Below are positions 47,164 through 56,967 of a stretch of DNA of 64,000 nt, piece by piece. The notes beneath the pieces were generated by a model. It saw nothing but the letters and a program-made list of their open reading frames with translations, did not search any database and was not told the DNA's origin. The position numbers were made by a program, and so were the translations under genes. This DNA comes from Lysobacterales bacterium 63-13 (GTDB lineage Bacteria > Pseudomonadota > Gammaproteobacteria > Xanthomonadales > Rhodanobacteraceae). Where the stretch lies: assembly GCA_001899855.1 (NCBI GenBank), contig MKWR01000028.1, positions 27,632-91,631 of the forward strand. The letters are read 5' to 3'. The stretch's first letter is position 1. Every line of letters starts with the position of its first letter.

Positions 47164-49572
47164 TCAACGGCGTGACTGTGCATAGGCGGGAAACTCCTCC
47201 GGGCTGATTCGGATCGCGGCACCCGTCGGGCAGGCGCGTACGCACGCGGCACCGCCGGCCTGATCCTTGCACATGTCGCACTTGACGGCCTTCTTCGCCT
47301 TCGGGTCCTTCACCGCATCCGGATCGTAGGGAGCCTCGCCGGGTCCGGGGCCGCGGCCGAGCAACAGCCATTGCAGGAGGCCGGGCTTCTTCGGTGGCTT
47401 GCTGGCCATGTGGATCACTCCGTACGGGCAGTTGCGCTCGCAGTTGCCACAGCCGATGCAGTTGTCATTGATGAACACCTCGCCGTTGGGGGCGCGGCGC
47501 AAGGCATCCGGTGGACAATCCTTCATGCAATGCGGATGCTCGCAATGGCGGCAGGAAGTCGGCACGTGCACGTTGGCAAAGGTCGGCCCGGCTTCACGGT
47601 CGAGTCGCGAGGTGCCGGAATGGGTTTCCGCGCAGGCTTTCTCGCAGTTGTCGCAACGAATGCACAGCGATTCGTCGATGAGCAGGATGTCGGTGGCTTC
47701 GCCGGCGCCCTGCGCCATCAGGAACGAGATGATGTCGCCGCCGCCCGGCATCGATTGCATGGCGAGGTTGGCTGCGGTGCGTTCCTTGAATTCCTTCTGC
47801 AGGCGCAGGCGCAGCGCTGGAATGCGGCTGATGAGGCGCTTGAACACCGGCCCGTCGAGACGGATGGTTTCCGTTGCGATGGCGGCGCGCGCGCTGGCGG
47901 AACGTTTCGATTCCCCCATCAGCGCCATTTCGCCCACATAGTTGCCGGCCGCCACATAGGTCAGGACGATTTCCTTGCCGCCGATGTTCCTCGAAATCGT
48001 CAGGGAGCCGACGCGCACGAGCTGCAGGCAATCGCCGTCCTCGCCCTCCTGGAAAACATAGTCGCCAGCCTTGTAACGCTGCAGCGTGGCGCTGGCCGCC
48101 ATTTCGGCCAGTTGTTCGGAACTCGCTTCGGAGGCGAAGCGCGACTGGATCGCGCGCATGATGAAGATGCGATCGATCTCCGCCTTGACTGCCTCGACCG
48201 AATTGATCAGTCGATTCATCGAGCGCCGCGGCGTTTCGACCAGCACGCAGTTTGCCCCGGCGAGCACGGTGGCCGAACGCCGGCGGCCGGAGATCAGGCT
48301 CATTTCGCCGAAGAATTCGCCGCGACGCAGAACGATCGGATGTGGCTTGTTTTCGACGGCAATGCGCACTTCGCCTTCGACGATGGAATAGAAACTGTTG
48401 GTGTAGTCGTTGCGCTCGAAGATGACCGCACCCTCGGCCGGCGTGCGGATGTCCGAATCGAGCATGAACTCGCGCATCTGCAGCGGCGTGATGTGCGAGA
48501 GCACGGGCACGTTCTTCTGGATCTGCGCAAGCGCCTGCTCGACACTGCCGATGCCCCTGAGGTTGCTGAACTTGGCCTTCAGCAGCGGCGCATCGGCGGG
48601 TTCGACCGCCGTGCCGGTGATGTATTCGACGACTTCATAGCCCTGGTTCATCGCCTGCTTGATCAACGGATAGCCGCCAAGCGCGCCGACGATGTAGAGG
48701 CCTTTTACATTCGATTCGTATTGCGCGCTGATCGCCGGCACCGAGGCCGGATCCTTGTTCGGGAAGACCACGCCGCAGGCTTCGACGAAGCCGCGCGGGG
48801 CAGTGGCACCGAGGCGCGCGATGACGCGGTCGAGGAGGATCTGCGCGCGACCGTTTGCGGTATTCAGGATCATCCGCCCGGGCTTGCGTCCGGCACTCAG
48901 CGCCTCGACTTTTTCCGGTGCCGAGTTGTAGTAGCACTCGATCAATCCGTCATCGATGGCTTTGAGGATCGCGCTTTCGTTGCCTTTCTTGGCGCGCCCG
49001 AATTCGTCCTTGCGATTGATGATGACGACATTGTTCTGCCGGGCCAGGGCGATTGCGTTTTCGATGGCCGCATCGCCGGCACCGACGACGACGATGGTTT
49101 CACCTTCATAGGCATCCGGGTCATCGAGCTGATACTGGACGAAGGGCAGATCCTCGCCGGGAACGCCGAGCTTGCGCAGGTTGCCCTGCAGGCCGATGCC
49201 GAGGACCACGGCTTCGGCCTCGAGGCGGTTGCCGTTCTGGCAGCGGATCTCGAAGATGCCGTCATCGCGACGATTGATTGCGGCGACTTCGTGGCGATGG
49301 CGCACGTTGACCTTGAGGCGGGCACAGGTCTCGTTCCAGCGATCCAGGATCGTCTCGCGAAGGCCCGCCTCGAACGGAATGGGCGAACGCAGCGGCAGGA
49401 TGCCGGGCTCGTCCATCACGTATTTGCCCTTCTGGTACAGGTAGATCGTGTTCGACAGATGTGCTTCGGCCTCGAGCAGCACGTGCGATACGTTGCGTTC
49501 GGCCGCACGCGCTGCCGCCGACAAGCCCCCCGGCCCGGATCCGATGATGGCGATTTTGAACCGCTCTGACAT
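47164..49572 (-). CDS. FAD reductase fused to two cNMP-binding domains and four [4Fe-4S] motifs
   Basis: 802 residues, cytosolic. Residues 1-310 resemble a thioredoxin/ferredoxin reductase with FAD motif IIGSGPGGLSAAA and NAD(P) motif VVVGAGDAAIENA, but lack the CxxC of thioredoxin reductase. Two cNMP-binding domains follow (about 350-470 and 490-600; RRGEFFGEMSLISGRRRSATVLA and AAGNYVGEMALMGESKRSASARA). The C-terminal 160 residues carry four cysteine sets: CIRCDNCEKAC, CRHCEHPHCMKDC, CIGCGNCERNC and CDMC-x8-CVRAC. This would be the NAD(P)H entry point of the pathway, gated by a nucleotide or another ligand. It is first in the operon. Confidence 0.87.
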   Translation of the reverse strand: MSERFKIAIIGSGPGGLSAAARAAERNVSHVLLEAEAHLSNTIYLYQKGKYVMDEPGILPLRSPIPFEAGLRETILDRWNETCARLKVNVRHRHEVAAINRRDDGIFEIRCQNGNRLEAEAVVLGIGLQGNLRKLGVPGEDLPFVQYQLDDPDAYEGETIVVVGAGDAAIENAIALARQNNVVIINRKDEFGRAKKGNESAILKAIDDGLIECYYNSAPEKVEALSAGRKPGRMILNTANGRAQILLDRVIARLGATAPRGFVEACGVVFPNKDPASVPAISAQYESNVKGLYIVGALGGYPLIKQAMNQGYEVVEYITGTAVEPADAPLLKAKFSNLRGIGSVEQALAQIQKNVPVLSHITPLQMREFMLDSDIRTPAEGAVIFERNDYTNSFYSIVEGEVRIAVENKPHPIVLRRGEFFGEMSLISGRRRSATVLAGANCVLVETPRRSMNRLINSVEAVKAEIDRIFIMRAIQSRFASEASSEQLAEMAASATLQRYKAGDYVFQEGEDGDCLQLVRVGSLTISRNIGGKEIVLTYVAAGNYVGEMALMGESKRSASARAAIATETIRLDGPVFKRLISRIPALRLRLQKEFKERTAANLAMQSMPGGGDIISFLMAQGAGEATDILLIDESLCIRCDNCEKACAETHSGTSRLDREAGPTFANVHVPTSCRHCEHPHCMKDCPPDALRRAPNGEVFINDNCIGCGNCERNCPYGVIHMASKPPKKPGLLQWLLLGRGPGPGEAPYDPDAVKDPKAKKAVKCDMCKDQAGGAACVRACPTGAAIRISPEEFPAYAQSRR

Positions 49573-49586
49573 TTTGTCGCACCCTG

Positions 49587-49601
49587 TTCCCGGGAATCAT
49601 A
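49587..49601 (-). promoter_or_regulatory. Operon promoter -10 overlapping a 10-bp palindrome
   Basis: On the minus strand a TATGAT -10 (49596-49601) is preceded by TTGCCA as a possible -35 with a long 19-bp spacer. It is followed immediately by the perfect palindrome TTCCCGGGAA (49587-49596) at the expected transcription start. The gap separates the cytochrome operon from the divergent acetyl-CoA hydrolase gene, so a regulator here could control both. Confidence 0.4.
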
Positions 49602-49686
49602 CCCAAGCTGGAGGGCAACATGGCAACTCATCCGTCGGCGCTTGTGCTTCGCAGTAGGATGTCGTCGCAGCCAGAGCGGGATTTTC

Positions 49687-51846
49687 ATGCGCCGGATTAG
49701 CCACATCGAAAACATCGGGGAATGCGTCGAGCGGATTCTTGAATCCTGCGGCAAGCATGTGGTGCTTGCCATTCCACTCGGGATCGGCAAGCCCAATCAC
49801 CTGGTCAATGCGCTGTATCGACGCATCGCTGCCGATGCGTCGCGCCAACTGACCATCCACACGGCCTTGTCGCTGGCCGTGCCGAAGCCGGGCAGCGACA
49901 TCGAGCGGCGCTTTGCCGAGCCGTTCCTTGCGCGCCAGTTCGGTGCGGATTATCCCGATCTGGATTACGTGGCGGCCATGCGCGGCAATGCGCTGCCCGC
50001 CAACATCCGCGTCCACGAGTTTTATTTCCAGTCGGGTGCGATGCTCGGCTCGACGCAGGCGCAACGCGATTACGTGAGCCTCAACTACACCGCGGTCGCC
50101 CATGACCTGGTCGATGCCGGCATCAACGTGGTCGCGCAACTGGTTGCCCGGCGCGGGCAGGGCGATCAAGCCCGCTACAGCCTTGGCTGCAATCCGGATG
50201 TCACCCTCGACCTGATTGATTTCATGCGCGAGGCGGGATTGCCCAGGCCGTTGGGCGTGGGCGTGGTCTGCGAGGAACTGCCGTTCCTCGGTGGCGACGC
50301 CGATGTCGGCGCGGCAGACGCGTTGTTCGACATCATCCTCTGCAGCACACCGCAGCAACCCCTGTTTGCCTTGCCGCACGGCAGCGTCGACGATGTCGAA
50401 TATGCGATCGGCCTGCACGCGAGCACCCTTGTCCGCGATGCCGGCACCTTGCAGATCGGCATCGGCGCCTTGTCCGATGCGCTGGTCGCGGCCCTGGTCC
50501 TGCGCCATGAGCGCAATGATCGTTACCGGCAGTTGATCGAAACGCTGGGCGCTGGTGGTGTCGCGCCTGGCCTGGCCGAGCGGGTTGGCGGCCTGGCACC
50601 GTTCACGAGCGGCTTGCACGGATCGAGCGAAATGGTCATGGATGGATTCATGCACCTGCGCCGTCACGGCATCCTGACCCGTCGTGTCTACCAGGATCTG
50701 CCGGTGCAGGAAGCACTCGATGCCGGGGCTATCGGTGAAACCCTGCGCACTGGCGACGCCCGTGCCTTGCGTGCGTTCGACGTGCTGCCGCCACGGCTTG
50801 ATGCGAAGTCCCTGCGCCATCTCGTGGCGATCGGTGTGCTCGATGGCCGCTGTGCGATTGCGGGCGATCGCCTGCGCCTGGCGGATGGCGGCGAGGTGGC
50901 CAATGACCTCGATGACGAGCAGGCCCTCGCGGCACTCGATCGCCACATCGAGGGGCGCAAGCTGCTTGGCGGATACTACCTGCAGGGCGGTTTCTGCCTT
51001 GGCACGCATGCCTTGTACGAATGGTTGGCGAATCTCGAGGGCGAGGACTACGCCGGGCTCGAGATGAGTCGGATTTCCGAGGTGAATCGACTGCAGCTCG
51101 GGCATGAGCGACTGGCCGTCCTGCAACGCCGCAATGCACGCTTCTTCAATACCTGCATGCTGGCCACGGCGTTGGGTGCCGCCGCCTCGGACGCCACCGA
51201 GGATGGTCGCGTGGTCAGCGGCGTCGGCGGGCAATTCAACTTCGTCGCCCTCGCCAATGCACTTGTCGACGGTCGTTCGATCCTGATGCTGCGCGCGACG
51301 CGGCGCGCGCATGGCCGACTCGAATCGAACATCCGCTGGAACTACGGCCATACGACGATCCCGCGCCACCTGCGCGACATCTACATCACCGAATACGGCA
51401 TCGCTGATCTGCGTGGCAAGACCGATGAGGAATGCGCGATCTCGATGATCTCGATCAGCGACGCGCAATTTCACCGGCATCTGGTCGATGAGGCGATTCG
51501 AGCGCACAAGCTTGCCGCGGATTTCGTGATCCCGGCGGCGTGGGCGGCGAATACCGCGGCGCAACTGCAGGCGCGGCTCAAACCCGCGCGGGACCAGGGC
51601 CTGCTCCTCGATTATCCCTTTGGCAGCGATTTCAATGACATTGAATTGCGCCTGCTGGGCGGGCTTGGCTGGTTGAAGGCAGCCATGGCAAAGGCATCCG
51701 GCTGGCACCGGATCGCCGCGGCGGTCATTGCCCCGGGAGCGCGGGACGGCGAGTTGCTGGCGCGCATGGGTCTCGCCCGGCCAACGTCGCTCAAGGAGCG
51801 TCTGCTGGCGCGGATGCTCACCGGAGCGTTGAATCGCGCGCGCTGA
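49687..51846 (+). CDS. Acetyl-CoA hydrolase/CoA-transferase family protein
   Basis: About 719 residues, longer than typical 450-500 residue members. It starts MRRISHIENIGECVERILESCGKHVVLAIPLGIGKPNHLVNAL. Family marks include the glycine-rich TLQIGIGALSDALVAAL, the FTSGLHGSSEMVMDGFMHL segment and, near the C-terminus, VVSGVGGQFNFVALA and YITEYGIADLRGKTDEE. It probably moves or hydrolyses CoA from acetyl- or acyl-CoA. The extra length comes mainly from a central insertion of about 150 residues and a C-terminal extension. It is divergent from the cytochrome operon. Confidence 0.83.
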   Translation: MRRISHIENIGECVERILESCGKHVVLAIPLGIGKPNHLVNALYRRIAADASRQLTIHTALSLAVPKPGSDIERRFAEPFLARQFGADYPDLDYVAAMRGNALPANIRVHEFYFQSGAMLGSTQAQRDYVSLNYTAVAHDLVDAGINVVAQLVARRGQGDQARYSLGCNPDVTLDLIDFMREAGLPRPLGVGVVCEELPFLGGDADVGAADALFDIILCSTPQQPLFALPHGSVDDVEYAIGLHASTLVRDAGTLQIGIGALSDALVAALVLRHERNDRYRQLIETLGAGGVAPGLAERVGGLAPFTSGLHGSSEMVMDGFMHLRRHGILTRRVYQDLPVQEALDAGAIGETLRTGDARALRAFDVLPPRLDAKSLRHLVAIGVLDGRCAIAGDRLRLADGGEVANDLDDEQALAALDRHIEGRKLLGGYYLQGGFCLGTHALYEWLANLEGEDYAGLEMSRISEVNRLQLGHERLAVLQRRNARFFNTCMLATALGAAASDATEDGRVVSGVGGQFNFVALANALVDGRSILMLRATRRAHGRLESNIRWNYGHTTIPRHLRDIYITEYGIADLRGKTDEECAISMISISDAQFHRHLVDEAIRAHKLAADFVIPAAWAANTAAQLQARLKPARDQGLLLDYPFGSDFNDIELRLLGGLGWLKAAMAKASGWHRIAAAVIAPGARDGELLARMGLARPTSLKERLLARMLTGALNRAR

Positions 51847-51911
51847 CAGCGGCCCGCATAGGCTGCGGGATGGGCGACATGCCGACTCGCTGACTCGATA
51901 TTTGCTAAGTT

Positions 51912-53696
51912 ATGCCGATGCCGAACTTTTCCGGCAAAACGGCCACTGCCATGAGTGAACTTCATCGCCGTCTGCTGCGGGACCTGCCCGATCGGCGCAT
52001 GTCCAAGGCGGGTGATTTCAATACCGAAGCACGCGCCGTCCGCGCCTGGGTCGATGCGCTGCCCTTGGCCAACTTCTCGGCCACCGCGCGCATGCTCGTC
52101 GAGGCGCTGCGGGCCATGAACCGCATGCGCACCGCGCCGGCCGAGCGGCTGGAGGCTCTGGAGATCCTGCGGGTGCCGGTCAACCAGTTGGCGGGGCTGG
52201 TCGAGAAACAGATCATCGGCGCGAGTTTTCCGCTGCCGCCGCAACGCACCGAACTCGGCACTTTGGCGCAAAAGTTCCAGAATGAACTTGCCCGCGGCTA
52301 TCGCATCGCCTTGTACGATTTCTGCGCCCCGAACGGAAGTGCGCCGATGTTGCGGCGCAAGCAGGTGACCACGGCAGCGGTTCGTGCACTGATCCACGGT
52401 GGCGCGCGGTTGCATCGGGCCTATCTGCTTTATCGCACGCCACCACCTGGGGCATGGCAGGAGTTGCATGACGTCTATCGGTTCATCGCTTCGCTCGGCC
52501 TCGATCACCGTGCCGTCGACGATGCCGTGGTCGGCGCGCCGATCACCGCGATGACGGCCTATACGCACGCCTTGTTGCTGGCGTTGGCCAATCCGTACCA
52601 TTTCACCCAGCGCGAGCTGGTCGAGGTGATTGCGCTGACCGCGGCATTCGCGCCGTACTGCGAATTCGGCGCGGGTACCGGCGAAACTTTGGCGGCATAT
52701 GCGGTCGACGCGGACAATGACAGCGGCCCCGGTTATCTGCCCGAGGAGCGCGAATCAGGCAACCATGGCCTGATGTCGATCAGCCTGGCCAAGGTGCTGG
52801 ATCATGTCGAGTCGCAGATCGCCAGCCTGCCACCGGGACTGCGCCTGGTCACGTTCCGCATGCGCGGCGGCCCGCCGATCCAGGTCGATATCGACCTGAC
52901 CCAGCGCCTTGTCGATGGCTGGAGTTCGGCAGGCGAGCGCGGGGATATCCGATTGCCGGGGGGCTACGAGCTGCAGAGCGTGATTGGTTTGCACGACCTG
53001 CATTTCATGCTTTCAGGAAACCTCGATTTCGAAGCGTTTCTGCGCCGCATCCGTGGCACGACGATCCATCTGTCCGGCAGCGACACCGCCGCTTCCTGGG
53101 TGCATGGCAACGCGGAGAACCTGCGTGCGCAGGCCATGCCGGCGCGGATCATCGATCAGGGTTTTGGCGGCTATCGCCTGCTTTGGGAGCGTCGCGGTTC
53201 GGGTGAGGCGGTGAAGGCGAAAGTCGGCGAACTGGTCGGCCTGGCCTTGCCGGACGGTGGCGGTTTGCCACCGGACTGGATGGTCGGCGTGATCCGCTGG
53301 ATGCGTGTCGATGACGAGGCACGCATCGATGCGGGCATTGCCTTGCTGGCGCGGCGATCACTGGCAGTTGGCATCAGTGCGCTTGACGCCAGCGGCAATC
53401 CGCTCAGCGACCGGCGCGGCATCCTGCTTGCACCGATCCGAGCGGACGATACGGCTGTCTACAGCTCCCTGCTTGCACCGGGATTGTTCGAGCGGGATGC
53501 CGGATCCATTCGCCTGACGTTGCCGGAGGACCCGCACCGCTGGCCGTCGTCGGCGTGTTCCTTCGATGTATCGGGTGCCGGCCTCATGGAGTCGGCGGGC
53601 GCGTATCTGCGTTTTACCTTGCCTGCGCTTGATCTTCCGGACGAGGGGCTTTCGGCGGCGAATCCGCAACGAGTCGCCGAGGACGAACCGGCCTAG
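51912..53696 (+). CDS. Large uncharacterised cytosolic protein, possible PilZ-like C-terminus
   Basis: 594 residues, no signal peptide or membrane helix. The N-terminal 300 residues are helical ([44 protein letters not shown]). The C-terminal third has beta-rich segments ([28 protein letters not shown]...[27 protein letters not shown]) that recall the PilZ c-di-GMP-binding barrel. The canonical RxxxR and D/NxSxxG motifs are not clearly present. It lies upstream of ispG with 227 bp between. No function is assigned. Confidence 0.55.
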   Translation: MPMPNFSGKTATAMSELHRRLLRDLPDRRMSKAGDFNTEARAVRAWVDALPLANFSATARMLVEALRAMNRMRTAPAERLEALEILRVPVNQLAGLVEKQIIGASFPLPPQRTELGTLAQKFQNELARGYRIALYDFCAPNGSAPMLRRKQVTTAAVRALIHGGARLHRAYLLYRTPPPGAWQELHDVYRFIASLGLDHRAVDDAVVGAPITAMTAYTHALLLALANPYHFTQRELVEVIALTAAFAPYCEFGAGTGETLAAYAVDADNDSGPGYLPEERESGNHGLMSISLAKVLDHVESQIASLPPGLRLVTFRMRGGPPIQVDIDLTQRLVDGWSSAGERGDIRLPGGYELQSVIGLHDLHFMLSGNLDFEAFLRRIRGTTIHLSGSDTAASWVHGNAENLRAQAMPARIIDQGFGGYRLLWERRGSGEAVKAKVGELVGLALPDGGGLPPDWMVGVIRWMRVDDEARIDAGIALLARRSLAVGISALDASGNPLSDRRGILLAPIRADDTAVYSSLLAPGLFERDAGSIRLTLPEDPHRWPSSACSFDVSGAGLMESAGAYLRFTLPALDLPDEGLSAANPQRVAEDEPA

Positions 53697-53923
53697 GTCA
53701 AGGTGGCAATCCCCAATCTGGCGCCGGTTGTGCATGTGCAGGCAACTGGCGCGGCGATCGTGCAATGTGCTCAGCGTCGCCCCGGCATGGCCATGCTGGA
53801 GGAGCGGAGCGGGTTGCCAGCCGACGCGGCAGGCAGCGACGCTGCAATCGCGCCGGTGCTTGCACGGGATGCGGCATAATTGGCCATTCCGAATTTCCGG
53901 ACGCATCGCGACCCAGCCCGTCA

Positions 53924-55168
53924 ATGAGCAGTTCTCCCGATAGCGCGATGACGCGGCGTGACAGCGTCGGTGTCCGCATTGGTGCGGTCCTGATCGGCAG
54001 TGCTGCACCGGTGGTCGTGCAGTCGATGACCAATACCGACACGGCCGATGTGGTCGCCAGCACACGACAGATCGCCGAGCTTTCCCGCAGCGGTTCCGAG
54101 CTGGTGCGCTTGACGGTCAACAATGCCGAGGCTGCGGCGGCGGTACCGAGAATCCGTGATCGTCTCGCTATGATGGGTGTGGAGGTGCCGCTGATCGGCG
54201 ATTTCCACTACAACGGGCATCAATTGCTGGCCGATGAGCCGGCTGCCGCCGAAGCATTGGCGAAGTATCGGATCAATCCCGGCAACGTCGGTTTCGGTCG
54301 CAAGAAGGACAGTCAGTTCGCGGCGATCATCGATACCGCCTTGCGTTTCTCCAAGCCGGTGCGCATTGGCGCGAACTGGGGTTCGCTCGATCAGAACATG
54401 GTGGCGACGCTGATGGACGAGAACCATGCGCGCAGCGAGCCCTGGTCCGCGGCACGTGTCGCCCGCGAGGCCTTGATCCGCTCGGCGCTGGATTCCGCGG
54501 CGCGCGCCGAACAACTCGGAATGGGGCGCGACCAGATCATCCTCTCCTGCAAGGTTTCCGGCGTGCAGGAGTTGATTGCGGTCTATCGCGATCTCGCTGC
54601 GCGCTGCAATTACGCCCTGCACCTCGGTTTGACCGAGGCAGGCATGGGATCGAAGGGCATTGTTGCCTCGACGGCTGCACTGGCGGTGTTGTTGCAGGAA
54701 GGCATCGGCGACACGATCCGCATTTCGCTGACGCCCGAGCCGGACGAATCGCGCACGCGTGAAGTCATCGTTGCCCAGGAACTGCTGCAGACGATGGGTC
54801 TGCGTGCATTCACGCCGATGGTCACCGCCTGCCCGGGTTGCGGGCGCACCACCAGTACGCTGTTTCAGGAGCTCGCCAAGTCGGTGCAGGAGCACGTCAG
54901 GGCGAAGATGCCGGAATGGCGGATCAAGTACGACGGTGTCGAGAACATGACCCTTGCGGTCATGGGTTGCATCGTCAACGGGCCGGGCGAGTCGCGACAC
55001 GCCGACATCGGCATCTCGCTGCCCGGCAGCGGGGAATCACCTGCGGCGCCGGTGTTCATTGACGGGCAAAAGGCGATGACCTTGCGTGGCGACAACATCG
55101 CCATGGATTTCATCGAGGTCGTGGAGAACTACGTCGCCGGGAAATATCAGGGCCGCGGATCGGCCTGA
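53924..55168 (+). CDS. ispG: 4-hydroxy-3-methylbut-2-enyl diphosphate synthase IspG
   Basis: Iron-sulfur enzyme of the MEP isoprenoid pathway, making HMBPP. About 414 residues. It has [43 protein letters not shown] and [11 protein letters not shown]. Cluster cysteines lie in CPGCGRTT and [10 protein letters not shown]. This is the shorter one-domain-plus-cluster bacterial form. ATG 53924 has no clear ribosome site; ATG 53948 is an alternative. In E. coli it sits beside rodZ; here it is about 40 kb away. Its 3' end overlaps the convergent imuA by 22 bases. Confidence 0.95.
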   Translation: MSSSPDSAMTRRDSVGVRIGAVLIGSAAPVVVQSMTNTDTADVVASTRQIAELSRSGSELVRLTVNNAEAAAAVPRIRDRLAMMGVEVPLIGDFHYNGHQLLADEPAAAEALAKYRINPGNVGFGRKKDSQFAAIIDTALRFSKPVRIGANWGSLDQNMVATLMDENHARSEPWSAARVAREALIRSALDSAARAEQLGMGRDQIILSCKVSGVQELIAVYRDLAARCNYALHLGLTEAGMGSKGIVASTAALAVLLQEGIGDTIRISLTPEPDESRTREVIVAQELLQTMGLRAFTPMVTACPGCGRTTSTLFQELAKSVQEHVRAKMPEWRIKYDGVENMTLAVMGCIVNGPGESRHADIGISLPGSGESPAAPVFIDGQKAMTLRGDNIAMDFIEVVENYVAGKYQGRGSA

Positions 55169-55887
55169 GCGGTCATTCGCGCAGCTTGGGCGTTGCCTTG
55201 CCGGCTTGCCTGCGCGTCTTCCGTGCGCAACGGCAAGCGCCGTTTCAAGCGTCCATCCATGATGCCGCGACACTTCAAGACTTCGATGCAGGTTCCTGAT
55301 TCCGAATGGGAAATTCCAAGGCGAAGAGCGGCCGGACTGGATTGGTCCCTGGCCTGCGCCGGGCGGAAGACAAAGGCCAGGGCACCGCCGGTTTCCGCTG
55401 CCAGTTGCAGTCGGCGCAATTGCCGGTAATCGGCATCCGGCAACCAGTGCACGACGGCTGCGCAACATCCGGCGCGCAGGCATTGTTCGGCACTCCAGTG
55501 CGAGTCGGCAACATCGGCATCGATCTGCACGAGGTGATCGAGATCGATGCCCGCTGCCGCCAGAGCTGGCGGGTAGGGCAGGTAGGGTGGCGCGATGATG
55601 GCCACGCGATGTCGTCTGCGGGTCAAGGCCGCCAACGCCGGGAGCAGCAGTCCCAGTTCCCCGAGGCCGTCATTGCCGATGAGGATTTCGATCAGCGAAC
55701 CAATCGGCCAGCCGCCTCCCGGCAGCAAGGCGTCGAGTGAGGCGTTGCCACTGGCCTGGGTACGCACCGGCAAGACCGGTTCGGCACCGCCCCGCCAGAT
55801 GCCGGGATGCCCGAGTACTTCACTGAGCGTGGAAGGGCGGGGACGCGAAGAAGAGGCAAGAAAAGGCGATGCAAGGACGGCGGACAT
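55147..55887 (-). CDS. imuA: ImuA, RecA/SulA-like translesion mutagenesis protein
   Basis: 246 residues resembling the RecA-like fold of ImuA. It begins near [37 protein letters not shown] and has [38 protein letters not shown], then [28 protein letters not shown]. ImuA normally works with ImuB and DnaE2 in damage-induced mutagenesis. It follows lexA on the same strand, but no imuB or dnaE2 lies downstream. The C-terminal stop is inside the end of ispG, where the next gene of the cassette would begin. Confidence 0.85.
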   Translation of the reverse strand: MSAVLASPFLASSSRPRPSTLSEVLGHPGIWRGGAEPVLPVRTQASGNASLDALLPGGGWPIGSLIEILIGNDGLGELGLLLPALAALTRRRHRVAIIAPPYLPYPPALAAAGIDLDHLVQIDADVADSHWSAEQCLRAGCCAAVVHWLPDADYRQLRRLQLAAETGGALAFVFRPAQARDQSSPAALRLGISHSESGTCIEVLKCRGIMDGRLKRRLPLRTEDAQASRQGNAQAARMTAQADPRP

Positions 55888-56042
55888 TCAATACCTCGAT
55901 CCGGATGTTTCACGGCATTCGCGTGCGGCCCGGTCACGCCTGGCGGGTTCCGGCTCATGGGACTCGCCATGCCACGTGTGCCGGGACACGCCAGCTGCGC
56001 GCGGCCATGCCCCCGGTGTTTGCGAACTTCCAGGTCGAGACA

Positions 56043-56654
56043 CTACGTTCTCCGGATCATGCCGACATAGAGTCCTTCGATCGCGAAGGACTCGCGTTGC
56101 GGATCGATCTCGATCGGCGCGAAATCGGGATTGGCTGGAAGCAGGCGAATCCGTCCGCGCTTGCGCTCAAGGGTTTTCAGGGTGACCTCGTCATCGACAC
56201 GGGCGACCACGATGCGTCCGTCATCGGCGCTTTGCGTGCGATGGATCGCGGCAAGATCGCCATCGAGGATGCCGGCATCGCGCATGCTCAGGCCAACCAC
56301 GCGCAGGAAATAATCCGGGCGCGGGCGGAACAGGCTGGCATCGATGCCGAATTCACCCTCGATGTTTTCGGTGGCGAGGATCGGACTACCGGCGGCCACA
56401 CGGCCGACGAGGGGCAGCATCACGGCCGCCGGCGTCCTTGAGCGATGATTGAGGCGCAGGCCGCGATGCGGCGCGCGTTCGAGCGCACCCTTGCGCACCA
56501 GGGCGGTGACGTAATCCTGGGCCGAGCTGTGCCGGGCAAAACCCAGCGCATCGGCAATCTCGCGCAGGGTTGGTGGTCGTCCGCGTTCAAGCGTGTGCTG
56601 GCGGATGTATTCCAGTACACGGCGTTGGTTGTCGGTCAGCAGGAAATCGTCCAT
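56043..56654 (-). CDS. lexA: LexA SOS repressor
   Basis: 203 residues. An N-terminal winged helix (LTDNQRRVLEYIRQHTLERGRPPTLREIADALGFARHSSAQDYV) is followed by a C-terminal S24 peptidase latch. The Ala-Gly cleavage site is in RVAAGSPILA, the catalytic serine in VGLSMRDAGILDGD, and the catalytic lysine in VTLKTLERKR. ATG 56654 is the likely start. The operator palindrome begins on its first base, so initiation is probably near-leaderless or autorepressed at the start site. It precedes imuA, the usual lexA-imuA order of a mutagenesis cassette. Confidence 0.93.
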   Translation of the reverse strand: MDDFLLTDNQRRVLEYIRQHTLERGRPPTLREIADALGFARHSSAQDYVTALVRKGALERAPHRGLRLNHRSRTPAAVMLPLVGRVAAGSPILATENIEGEFGIDASLFRPRPDYFLRVVGLSMRDAGILDGDLAAIHRTQSADDGRIVVARVDDEVTLKTLERKRGRIRLLPANPDFAPIEIDPQRESFAIEGLYVGMIRRT

Positions 56655-56671
56655 ACGTACTAATGTACGTA
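56654..56671 (-). promoter_or_regulatory. Candidate LexA operator at the lexA start
   Basis: TACGTAC-TAAT-GTACGTA is a perfect inverted repeat with 7-bp arms and a four-base centre, overlapping the first base of the lexA start codon. Its position fits autorepression. The sequence differs from the E. coli SOS box CTGT-N8-ACAG, but LexA of the lexA-imuA cassettes often has its own recognition site. Confidence 0.6.
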
Positions 56672-56967
56672 CAAGCTTGCGGACTTGCAAGCCCCCGGAG
56701 GACAAGCCCCGTTGCATGATCGTGAATTCCCTGGTGGGAACGAATCATCAGCTTGCGAGTGGAACACCTGTCGCGCTGGATGACATGGGAATGTCGCAAC
56801 AAGGCAAGCCAGGCGCGATCGTCGGGAATGCCGGTGCGCCTGTTGCCAGCCGAACGGGACGACAGGAATGCGTTGCCGCATCTTGACCTTGGTCAAGGCC
56901 GGACTGGTGCTGGGGTAACAGACTCCCCGCCATTGACTGCACCACTCCGATCGCGGCCGCTACCTCG
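56672..56967. other. Intergenic region between lexA and the U32-like gene
   Basis: About 296 bp separating two divergent genes. No coding sequence is supported. The only clear element is the FNR-like palindrome at 56883-56896. Confidence 0.4.
56883..56896 (+). promoter_or_regulatory. FNR/CRP-family-like palindrome upstream of the U32-like gene
   Basis: TTGACCTTGGTCAA is a perfect inverted repeat (TTGAC-CTTG-GTCAA) close to the FNR/Anr pattern TTGAT-N4-ATCAA. It lies 72 bases before the ATG. A weak -10 (TAACAG, 56916-56921) would give a start about 38 bases from the palindrome centre, near the -41.5 position used by FNR-type activators. Confidence 0.5.
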
